Positions 32,711 to 40,463 of a stretch of 64,000 nucleotides of DNA are shown piece by piece; the stretch's first letter is position 1, and each line of letters starts with the position of its first letter. The notes under the pieces were generated by a model. That model did not search any database. It saw only the letters and a program-made list of their open reading frames with translations, and had not been told where the DNA came from. The DNA comes from DATLGB01 sp038232275. GTDB lineage: Bacteria > Actinomycetota > Thermoleophilia > Solirubrobacterales > Solirubrobacteraceae. The translations under genes were made by a program, and so were the position numbers. The stretch is from NCBI GenBank assembly GCA_038232275.1, contig JBBSIC010000006.1, positions 22,788-86,787 on the forward strand, written 5' to 3'.

Positions 32711-34342
32711 TCACCCCGTCAGCCGATCGAGGGCATCGGTGCGCACCACGGTCCGCTCCACCGCGAGGTACTGGACGAGCACCACGAACACCAGCACGCC
32801 GATGAGCACGTCGAACAGCAACAGCAGCGCGAGGATGAGCGGCAGACCCGGCGCGATCACGAGGCTGCCGACCGAGACCGCGTTCTCGAGCACGAGGAAC
32901 CCGACCAGCTGCGAAGGCGCGTAGGGCCGGACGACCGTCAGCAGGAAGGCCACGAGCACCCCCGCCACCGCGACCGGCAGGGCAGAGAGCGGGAGTGCGG
33001 GCTCGACTCCCAGATGCACCCCGCTCAGCGCCACGAAGGCGAACGCCGACAACACGACCGCGAGCAGGATCGAGCTCGGGACGCCGATCGTCGTGGGCAC
33101 CCGCGCCTCCACCTCGAGCTTGCGTAGGACGAACCGGACACCGAGCGGGAACACGAGTGCCTTCAGCGCGATGGTCACCGCCCCGAGCACGAACAGCTCG
33201 CTTCCGCCGTGACCGGCGGCCGCCGTGGCGAAGGCCAGCGCCGCCACCGCCGCCGACCCGAGCGCGTACAGCCGCAACTGCTCCCAGACGTCCTGTGATC
33301 GCAGCATGCCGTACTCGAGCAGCAGCACGACCACCGCCGTGACCGTCGCGAACGCGCCGAAGACCGTCAGCCGAGCATCGCCGAAGTCCGGCCCGAACAG
33401 GAAGATCACGACGGCCAGGATCGCGAGCAGAAAGCTCGCCACCGTGAACTCCGGGATCTTGTACAGCCGCAGCTTGGCGAAGCTCGACTCGATGACCACG
33501 ATCGCCGCGCCGATCGCCGCCGCCTTCGCCAGCAGGAGCACGATCGCGAGCACGACAGCGTCGAGGGCCCCCGTCGACGCGAGTCCCCACGGCACGACCA
33601 GCACGTTCGCGAAGAGGGTGAAGAGCACGAGCTGCTTCACCGCCGAGCCCCAGCGCAGGAACGCGAGCCCGGGCCCGGAGTGCTCGAGCACGCGGCCCTC
33701 CTCGATCATCCCGAACTCCAGCGTCGAACCGTGGTTCTGGACCGGGATGCGCCCGGTCTCGGTGAGCACGAGCATGAAGAACGCGGCGACGACCAGCAGG
33801 TGGCTCGGGCGCACCACCTCGACGGCCGACGAGCGCAGCGTGTCGCCCAGCACGTAGGGCAGGTCGGTGTGCGTCGTCAGGGCGACGACGAACACGACGA
33901 AGATAACCGTCGGCTCGTTGAGCGCTCCGAACGTCCGTAGCCGGCTGGATCCGAGCTGTGCGTACGGGCTGCCACTGTCGATGGCAGCGAGCGAGACCAC
34001 GAAGCTCCCCAGCCCGAGGATCAGTCCGCCCGCCAGGACGTCCCCCATGTAGCCGAGCGGCAGCCCGTAGCTCGTCAGCACGGGGATCAGCAGCGGCACC
34101 GTGGCGTAGGCGGCGAAGCTGACGTACGGGGCGGCGCGGAAGACCGGTCCTGCCGGGCCCGGCAGGACCGTCTCCTTGTGCAGGAGCTTCGCGATGTCGC
34201 GGTAGGGCTGCAGCACGCTCGGGCCTCGCCGCTGCTGCACGATCGCCTCCGCCCGCGCGATGACCCCGCTCACCAGCGGCGCCGCCACCAGGGTGGTCAG
34301 CACCTGCAGCACCTGGACCGTCCAGTCGGGCAGGATCGGCAT
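32711..34342 (-). CDS. HyfC-HyfE fusion protein (NuoH-like plus NuoK-like)
   Basis: 543 residues joining two normally separate subunits. Residues 1 to about 305 are HyfC/NuoH: GVIARAEAIVQQRRGPSVLQPYRDIAKLLHKE, ETGRIPVQNHGSTLEFGMIEEG, VLEHSGPGLA. Residues about 320-543 are HyfE: multiple helices ending in APSQLVGFLVLENAVSVGSLV and LLFDVLIGVLVFVVLVQYL. HyfE normally lies in its own gene, so this is a fusion. A strong ribosome site (AAAGGAG) precedes the ATG, and this is the first gene of the nine-gene run. Confidence 0.88.
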   Translation of the reverse strand: MPILPDWTVQVLQVLTTLVAAPLVSGVIARAEAIVQQRRGPSVLQPYRDIAKLLHKETVLPGPAGPVFRAAPYVSFAAYATVPLLIPVLTSYGLPLGYMGDVLAGGLILGLGSFVVSLAAIDSGSPYAQLGSSRLRTFGALNEPTVIFVVFVVALTTHTDLPYVLGDTLRSSAVEVVRPSHLLVVAAFFMLVLTETGRIPVQNHGSTLEFGMIEEGRVLEHSGPGLAFLRWGSAVKQLVLFTLFANVLVVPWGLASTGALDAVVLAIVLLLAKAAAIGAAIVVIESSFAKLRLYKIPEFTVASFLLAILAVVIFLFGPDFGDARLTVFGAFATVTAVVVLLLEYGMLRSQDVWEQLRLYALGSAAVAALAFATAAAGHGGSELFVLGAVTIALKALVFPLGVRFVLRKLEVEARVPTTIGVPSSILLAVVLSAFAFVALSGVHLGVEPALPLSALPVAVAGVLVAFLLTVVRPYAPSQLVGFLVLENAVSVGSLVIAPGLPLILALLLLFDVLIGVLVFVVLVQYLAVERTVVRTDALDRLTG

Positions 34343-34627
34343 GGGGACGACGAGGCTCCTTTCCGCAGAGGTCGGTCAGCGAAAAGAAGCCATCAGCCGT
34401 CTGGGCGGCGGTTCGGGAGGCCGAGGTCTCCGCGCCAGAGCTTCATCTGACTGGCGGGACCATACCCAATCCGAGCCGGGAGCGGCACTGGGCGCGACCG
34501 TCTGATGCCATCGCACTGCAAGCGGGGCGTCGTCACGTCTTGGACACAGAATTCAGCGGAGCGGCGCGGAGCGTGCCGTCTCCGGGCGCTGGCACGGGGC
34601 GGGCGCCAGAACGGAAGGAGCTCACCA
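34343..34627. promoter_or_regulatory. Divergent promoter region between the Hyf-like cluster and the phosphoesterase
   Basis: 285 bases between two divergent starts, less GC-rich than the genes on either side. It must hold the promoter of the nine-gene run (minus strand) and that of the secreted phosphoesterase (plus strand). The ribosome sites are clear (AAAGGAG on the minus strand; GGAAGGAG before ATG 34628), but I cannot place -35/-10 elements with confidence, and no strong inverted repeat is visible. Confidence 0.45.
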
Positions 34628-36241
34628 ATGCCATCGATGGGATTGCGTCGCGGAGTCCTCGGGGGCGCGGCGCTCGTCGCGGTCGCCCTGACGGCGGCCA
34701 CCGCGGTCGCGGGCGGCGGTCCGCCCGGCCAGGCTTCAGGCGGCGGCGGCGACACCGCCACGCCGATTCGCCACCTCGTGGTGATCTTCGACGAGAACAT
34801 CTCCTTTGATCACTACTTCGGCACCTACCCGCACGCGGCCAACCGGCCGGGCGAGCCCGCGTTCCACGCCGCCCCCGACACGCCGACGGTCAACGGTCTC
34901 GGCGACGCGCTGCTGCAGCACAACCCGAACTCCAACAACCCGCAGCGGCTGGACCGCTCGCAGGCGTTGACCTGCGACCAGGACCACTCCTACACCGCCG
35001 AGCAGCAGGCGTTCGACCACGGGCTGATGGACAAGTTCGTGGAGTCCACCGGCCGCGAGAGCTGCCCCGCGCCGAACTACGGCGCGCCGGGTCTGGTGAT
35101 GGACTACTACGACGGCAACACGGTCACCGCGATGTGGAACTACGCGCAGCGCTTCGCGCTCAGCGACAACTCCTACAGCACCGTCTTCGGGCCGACGACG
35201 CCGGGCCATCTCAATCTCGTCTCCGGCCAGACTCACGGCGCCACCGCGTCCGAGCCGACGCCTGCGGTCGCCAACGGCACGGTGATCGCCACCGGCGGCG
35301 AGGCGGCGAAGTACGAGGACTGCAGCTCGCCGACCACGCCCAAGATCGAGATGTCGGGTCGCAACGTGGGCGACCTCCTGACTGCCGAGCACGTCAGTTG
35401 GGGCTGGTTCTCCGGAGGCTTCGGAGCGACCTCGCGCACCGCCGACGGCACGGCGATCTGTGGGTCCGAGCACGCCAACATCGCCGGACAACTACAGACC
35501 GACTACTACAGCGGCGGCTGGGTCGATCCGTTTCAGTACTACCAGTCCACCGCGAACCCGCACCACCTGACTCCGGCGTCGACCGCCGAGATCGGGCACG
35601 CCGGCCGCGCCAACCACCAGTATGACCTCAGCGCCTTCTGGCGCGCGCTGGACGCCGGACGGATGCCGGCGGTCAGCTACCTCAAGCCGGCGGTCTACCA
35701 GAACGGGCACGCGCAGAGCTCCGATCCGCTCGATGAGCAGCACTTCCTCGTCGACACGATCAACCGCATCGAGTCCAACCAGGACTGGAAGTCGACCGCC
35801 ATCGTCATCGCCTATGACGACTCCGACGGCTGGTACGACCACCAGATGAGCCCGATCGTCAACCAGTCCCAGGATCCCGCCAACGACGCGCTCTATAACG
35901 CGACCTGCGGCAGCCGGCCCGGGAAGGTCGCCGGCGGCTACCAGGATCGCTGCGGCTACGGACCGCGCGTGCCGCTGCTCGTGATCTCACCGTACGCCAA
36001 GCCCAATGCGGTCGATCACAGCGTGACCGACCAGAGCTCGATCCTGTGCTTCATCGAGGAGAACTGGCGGCTGGGGCGGATCGGCAACGCGTCCTTCGAC
36101 GCCAAGGCCGGATCGCTGGAGAACCTCTTCAGCTTCCGTTCGCCCGGCGGCGACGGGGGTGCCGGCAAGCTGTTCCTCGACCCCGAGACCGGCCAACCCG
36201 CGTCCGGACACGACGCAACGGCCACCGCGACGCGCAAGTAG
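34628..36241 (+). CDS. Secreted phospholipase C/acid phosphatase family phosphoesterase
   Basis: 537 residues of the PLC/AcpA phosphoesterase family. A Sec signal peptide (MPSMGLRRGVLGGAALVAVA, cleavage around residue 28-30) is followed by HLVVIFDENISFDHYFGTYPHA (metal-binding, catalytic region), TTPGHLNLVSGQTHG, AYDDSDGWYDHQMSP and GYGPRVPLLVISPYAK, all typical. It should hydrolyse phosphate esters or phospholipids outside the cell. Expression is often induced by phosphate starvation in this family; no Pho box was identified here. A strong GC-rich terminator follows. Confidence 0.93.
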   Translation: MPSMGLRRGVLGGAALVAVALTAATAVAGGGPPGQASGGGGDTATPIRHLVVIFDENISFDHYFGTYPHAANRPGEPAFHAAPDTPTVNGLGDALLQHNPNSNNPQRLDRSQALTCDQDHSYTAEQQAFDHGLMDKFVESTGRESCPAPNYGAPGLVMDYYDGNTVTAMWNYAQRFALSDNSYSTVFGPTTPGHLNLVSGQTHGATASEPTPAVANGTVIATGGEAAKYEDCSSPTTPKIEMSGRNVGDLLTAEHVSWGWFSGGFGATSRTADGTAICGSEHANIAGQLQTDYYSGGWVDPFQYYQSTANPHHLTPASTAEIGHAGRANHQYDLSAFWRALDAGRMPAVSYLKPAVYQNGHAQSSDPLDEQHFLVDTINRIESNQDWKSTAIVIAYDDSDGWYDHQMSPIVNQSQDPANDALYNATCGSRPGKVAGGYQDRCGYGPRVPLLVISPYAKPNAVDHSVTDQSSILCFIEENWRLGRIGNASFDAKAGSLENLFSFRSPGGDGGAGKLFLDPETGQPASGHDATATATRK

Positions 36242-36251
36242 GCAGGCGGAA

Positions 36252-36282
36252 CCGGCGGGCCCGCGCCGCGCGGGCCCGCCGG
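36252..36282 (+). terminator. Terminator hairpin after the phosphoesterase gene
   Basis: CCGGCGGGCCCG (36252-36263) and CGGGCCCGCCGG (36271-36282) form a perfect 12-base stem with a 7-base loop, 10 bases after the stop. There is no T-run, as is common in very GC-rich genomes. Confidence 0.75.
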
Positions 36283-36524
36283 CCCATCGTCAACCGCAAG
36301 GCAGCCGCGCTCACCGCGCTACTCTGCGGCGTGAGCGATGAGGCTCGCTCCCAACCGCGGCGACCCGCTGATGGCCTCTACCAACTGTCGTCGACGTTGT
36401 GTGGAGCAACCATGAAAGATCTCATCGCCCCCCGGACCGGCACTCACGTGACGGGTGATCGCCTTCTCGCTTCCAGTAGACCCGTTGGTCTTCGTGCAGC
36501 GTGCGGACGGGTCGACAATCGCTG

Positions 36525-36990
36525 ATGCTGCGCGTTCGGATCCCCGGAGCCGACGACCTCTCGCTCATGCACCTCGTGCTCGACGTCAACGGCACGCTCG
36601 CCGACCGCGGCCAGCCGATTCCCGAAGCGACCCAGGCGCTGGACCGGCTCACGGACCATCTCGCGCCTTGCACGTGCTGTCGGCGGATACGTTCGGCACC
36701 GCCGAGAACCTTGCGAGCCGCTTGGGAGCCGAGTTCCGCCGGGTGGCCACCGGTACGGACAAGCTCGGCTACGTGGAGTCGCTGGTCGCGGATGCCTGCG
36801 TCGCGGTGGGGTAACGGGCACAACGACGCGCAGATGCTGGCGGCGGCCCTCGGTATCGCCGTCATTCGGTCCAGAGGGCGCACACGCCGCCGCCCTAGCC
36901 GCCGTGGACATCGTTGCCCGCTCGATCTCGGAGGCCCTCGCGCTGCTCGCCGATCCGCGGGCGCTCACGGCGACGTTGCGGCCACGAGCG
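36525..36990 (+). pseudogene. HAD family hydrolase (soluble P-type-ATPase-like), frameshifted
   Basis: Broken gene. From ATG 36525, frame one has HLVLDVNGTLADRGQPIPEA (HAD motif with DxNGT); frame two has LHVLSADTFGTAENLASRLG and a second stretch ending VADACVAVG; then NGHNDAQMLAAALGIAV (motif with the Asp of NGxND) is again in frame one, and GPEGAHAAALAAVDIVARSISEALALLADP is in frame three. The shifts lie near 36665, at about 36813 (an inserted T creates a TAA) and at about 36868 (an extra C). Such proteins resemble the phosphatase-like half of copper ATPases. Three shifts in 460 bases argue for a dead gene rather than chance error. Confidence 0.78.
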
Positions 36991-37548
36991 ACGACCGAAG
37001 GCGCGCATCGGTGGCTGCCGTCATGGCGCTCGTGGGCGCCGCGATGTTCGTGGTCGGTGCCCTCCTGGGAAAGCTCGCCTCTGTGCTCATCCCGCACGCT
37101 CGACCACGGCGCCGTCCGCTGCGCCTCGATCTGACGGGTCCAGTGGGTGTCAGGCGGGCTGCACCTGCTCATCGCGGATACCCCGCGCGCTCGGCGGTGC
37201 CTCCGCCTGGTGACCACGGTGAACGATTTGCCCATGACTGGCCTCCGTATCCGTAGAGGCCATCATCGCGGAAGCGCGGGCGAAGGCGAGCCTCATCGCC
37301 TGTGCTGACACATAGCCAACCTCATCGCGCCCCGCTCGCCGGCCTGGAGCCTCCATCAGATCAGCGTCAGAGCATCCCGAGCGGGATCGTGTTGTTGAGC
37401 AACGCCATCAGCGCAGCAGCGCAGGAGACGACCCCCGCCCCCGTGTGCCGCAGGCGGATCTCCGCCCGTGGGACTTCGACCCGCGCGGGCTGGCGCCCGT
37501 GCCACGCTGCCCCGGGAACTCGTCATGCGTTGTGCTACGGTGACGCAC
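36991..37548. other. Eroded non-coding stretch
   Basis: About 560 bases with no complete gene. On the minus strand, positions about 37450 to 37372 read ...GVVSCAAALMALLNNTIPLGML and stop, which has the look of a C-terminal membrane-protein fragment, but I cannot name its parent. The plus strand has a hydrophobic piece (VMALVGAAMFVVGALLGKLA) near 37020 without a start. Together with the HAD relic on one side and MFS relic further on, this looks like gene decay. Confidence 0.4.
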
Positions 37549-37827
37549 ATGGAGTCGTCGGTAGGTGTGCGAGAGCTACGACAGAATCTCAGCCGCTATC
37601 TGGAGCGCGTGAAGGCGGGTGAGGCGTTTGTGGTCACCGAGCGCGGCAGCGAGGTCGCACGCCTGACGCCGTCCGGTGGTCGCCAGAGCGCGCTGGCGCG
37701 GCTGATCGCCGAGCGAGGCGCAACGATCCCGCAGGGCGATCTGATCGCCAAGCTCGGCCCTCGCCATCGCGTTGACGGCCGGGCAACGGCGGATGTGCTC
37801 GCCGAGCAGCGGGAGGAACGCCTCTGA
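37549..37827 (+). CDS. Phd/YefM family antitoxin
   Basis: 92 residues. SVGVRELRQNLSRYLERVKAGEAFVVTERGSEVARLTP is the standard Phd/YefM DNA-binding domain, and the C-terminal 40 residues are a hydrophilic, poorly ordered toxin-binding region. It overlaps the PIN toxin gene by 4 bases. Such antitoxins repress their own operon; a weak -10-like TACGGT at 37536-37541 precedes the ATG closely, so the message may be leaderless. Confidence 0.92.
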   Translation: MESSVGVRELRQNLSRYLERVKAGEAFVVTERGSEVARLTPSGGRQSALARLIAERGATIPQGDLIAKLGPRHRVDGRATADVLAEQREERL

Positions 37828-38228
37828 ACGCCGCTGCGACGGTCGCGTATCTGGATACCTCGGCGTACGTCAAGCTGATCGTCGACGAACCCGAGTCCGT
37901 AGCCCTGCACCGCGAGTTGGGTCGCTGGTCGGCATGGACATCAAGCGCGCTGCTCGGGGTTGAAGCCGTGCGCGCCTGCCGGCGCTTGGGCGAGGAGGTC
38001 GCCGATTCGGCGGTTGCGAGCCTGAGCGACATCGCGCTGGTCCCGATGGACGACGCGGTGCTGGCGATCGCGCAACGTCTCGACCCCAGCGAGCTCCGAT
38101 CGCTGGACGCACTCCACCTGGCGACCGCGCTGAGCATCGGCACCGATCTCGGGGCGCTGTTCAGCTACGACGACCGACTTTCAGCGGCGGCCAGAGCCGC
38201 CGGCCTGCGCGTGCTGGCACCCGACTGA
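37824..38228 (+). CDS. VapC-type PIN-domain ribonuclease toxin
   Basis: 134 residues. All four PIN acidic residues are visible: Asp in AYLDTSAYVK, Glu in LLGVEAVRA, Asp in LRSLDALHLATAL and Asp in FSYDDRL. It should cleave RNA when freed from its antitoxin. The reading frame gives its first residues from a CTG at 37824 that overlaps the antitoxin stop (CTGA, in the same geometry as the ATGA/GTGA overlaps elsewhere). No ATG, GTG or TTG lies early enough to preserve the first catalytic Asp, so CTG initiation is likely. Confidence 0.88.
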   Translation: MNAAATVAYLDTSAYVKLIVDEPESVALHRELGRWSAWTSSALLGVEAVRACRRLGEEVADSAVASLSDIALVPMDDAVLAIAQRLDPSELRSLDALHLATALSIGTDLGALFSYDDRLSAAARAAGLRVLAPD

Positions 38229-38439
38229 GCTCGGGCTCCGGTGAGAGGATCCTCGTGCGGGGAACGATCGGTGACGGTGTGCGACGATCGGCGTACGGCT
38301 GGAGACGAGGAGGGGCCTGAGCGGACAGTACGCCCGCCCAGGCCCTGGAGTGCGCATCCTCTCAATATTGCCGACTCGAAGCGCCCGTACCCTGAGAACG
38401 TGCCGATCGATCGCCCGGTCGGGATGCAGCTGCGACGCC

Positions 38440-39704
38440 ATGACAGATGTCATGGGTGGTAGCGCGCCGATTCGAGTGCCGCGGGCGGGGCCGGCCGTGC
38501 AGGGCCGCGTCGGTTCAAACCGCCTGACGGCGCTGCGGTTCGTGCTGGTCTTCGGGCTTGTCAGCGGCCTCGGCGACGTCGTGTACGAGGGGGCGCGCAG
38601 CATCACCGGGCCGTTGCTGGCGAGCTTCGGTGCCGGCGCGGCGCTTGTCGGGTTGATCACGGGCGCGGGCGAGGGCGTCGCGCTGGTGCTGCGGCTGCCG
38701 TTCGGCGTGTTGTCGGACCGCACCGGCCGGCCGTGGCCGATCACGATCGCCGGCTACGCGATCACGATGGTCGCGGCGCCGCTCCTCGCGGTTTCGGGGA
38801 TGCTGTGGTCCGCGACTGTCCTGACGATGCTGGAGCGCTTCGGCAAGGCCGTGCGGACGCCCGCGCCCGACACGATGCTCGCGCAGGCCAGCACCGATAT
38901 CGGTCGCGGACGCGCTTTCGCGCTCCACGAAGCACTCGACCAGAGCGGGGCGGTCGTCGGGCCACTGCTCGTCGCGGCGGCGATCGCGGCGTTCGGAACG
39001 ATGCGTTGGGGGTTCGCGGTGCTCGTGGTCCCCGCCGTCGGTGCGCTCGCGGTGCTCGCGTACCTGCGGCAAGGTGCCGGTGCCAGCGGCCTTCGAGCAT
39101 TCGCACCCTCGGGATGGCTCCGCGCGGGCGGTGCCCGGATCGCTCCCGCGCCGATTCTGGCTGTACGCCGCGTACGCCGCCGTCAACATGCTCGGTTTCG
39201 CGACGTGGGGGGTGCTGGCCTTTCACCTCCAGGAGCGCCATGTCGTCTCGCTGTCGACCATCGGGATCATGTATGCGCTCGCGATGGGCGTGGCGGCCAT
39301 CGGGGCGCTTGCGTCAGGATGGCTGTACGACCGCGTCGGCCTGCGCGGTCTAATCGTCGTGCCGGTGCTTACGGCCGCCGTGCCGTTTCTGTCGTTCTCC
39401 ACCTCGGCCGCGGTCGCCTGGGGCGGAGCCGCCGTGTGGGGGCTGGGCCTCGGCGTGCACGAGAGCACGATGCGCGCCGCGGTCGCAGATCTCGTGCCGG
39501 CCGGGCGCCGCGGTGCCGGCTACGGCGCCTTCACGGCGGTCTACGGGCTGGCATGGCTTGTGGGCAGCACCGCGATCGGAGCCTGCTACGCCCGGTCGAC
39601 CGACCGCGGAGGCGTTCGTGGTCGCCACACAGGTGCTTGCCGTCATGGCCTTCCTCCCGCTCCTGGCCGATTCGCGAGCCGGCCCGGTCGACCGTGCGCC
39701 ATGA
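38440..39704 (+). pseudogene. Major facilitator superfamily transporter, two frameshifts
   Basis: A 12-helix MFS protein split over three frames. Residues for helices 1-6 (RFVLVFGLVSGLGDVVYEGA, GEGVALVLRLPFGVLSDRTG, LLAVSGMLWSATVLTMLERF) run from ATG 38440 to about 39075. The remainder (PRRFWLYAAYAAVNMLGFAT, GVAAIGALASGWLYDRVGLR, GYGAFTAVYGLAWLVGSTAI) is in a second frame to about 39600, and the last helix (EAFVVATQVLAVMAFLPLLA) is in a third, ending at 39704. One shift is a single-base insertion near 39072; the other a short insertion near 39600. Probably inactive. Confidence 0.82.
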
Positions 39705-39806
39705 GCGCGATCACCCTCCCGCACGCCCGGCGCGCTGAACCTCCTGCCCGGCCAGACGCACGGATTCGCACAGACCAGCAGCGCGGTGACCAGTCCGCGA
39801 CGAAGG

Positions 39807-40151
39807 CTACGCCGCGCGCGGCGCGCGGGCGGGTTGCACGCCGCCGCCCCGGGGGGCGGCCGGCTTGGTGGTGGTGAGCTTGACGCTGACGACCTTGCCC
39901 TGTAGGTGGGCGAGATCCTCGACCGGGGGCGGCGAAGCGTACTGCTCGCCGGGGCAGGCGGCCATCGCCTCGAGCTGCGGCTCGCCAAGTACGTGCCGGG
40001 CGGTGATCGCGAGCTCCGGGAACCCCGCCCGGCGGACGATCTCCAGACTCCATCGCTCGACGGCGCTCGAGCCACTGAAGGTCGTGAACCTGAACCGAGA
40101 ACGCCCACGCCGGCTGCGCAAGCGATGCCCCGCGCGCTGCACCGTGCAACG
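39807..40151 (-). pseudogene. Unrecognised ORF fragment
   Basis: A stretch with plausible coding character on the minus strand (FSGSSAVERWSLEIVRRAGF, then HVLGEPQLEAMAACPGEQYA and VEDLAHLQGKVVSVKLTTT, ending at 39807) but no start codon of its own; the open frame runs back into the N-terminal half of the nucleotidyltransferase relic. I do not recognise the family. It could be the tail of another decayed gene. Confidence 0.3.
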
Positions 40152-40156
40152 CCGCG

Positions 40157-40421
40157 TTAGACCGGAGCCGCATCGAGCCATCCCGCCCGGTCGGCGATCA
40201 CCAGGACATCGATGTCCGACAGGTCCGACACTGCGTCGCCTCTTGCCCTCGAGCCGAACAGCCACACGGAGCTCGTCGCCGAGCCGGCCGCGCAGCACGT
40301 CGACGAACCGCTCGAGAACGACGCGCTCGTCGGCGCTGAGGGTCGCATCATCGAGGGACTCCTTGCACCAAGAGTACGTGGCGGCCCGGCGTTGCGTCTC
40401 GGCTGCTTCCTGTCTCGCCAA
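40157..40421 (-). pseudogene. Minimal nucleotidyltransferase (MNT/KNTase) relic
   Basis: Two frames together give a truncated nucleotidyltransferase: LSADERVVLERFVDVLRGRLGDELR (first frame) and VWLFGSRARGDAVSDLSDID followed by VLVIADRAGWLDAAPV then a stop (second frame, ending at 40157). GSRARG and SDxDVLV are the nucleotide- and metal-binding motifs, shifted into another frame near 40275. The family usually continues for another 30-60 residues. MNT genes are partners of HEPN toxins, but no HEPN gene is present nearby. It is likely dead. Confidence 0.65.
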
Positions 40422-40463
40422 TCCGCGAGCGCATCGACATCTCGGCTCGGCGCGATGAGCGGA

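Noticed and set aside
26995..34342. Calling the cluster an ordinary NADH dehydrogenase (complex I) operon
   Set aside because: There are no NuoE/F/G NADH-module genes, no separate NuoA/J, and the NuoB-like subunit lacks the N2 ligands.
40157..40421. HEPN-MNT toxin-antitoxin system
   Set aside because: The nucleotidyltransferase is frameshifted and truncated and no HEPN gene is adjacent.
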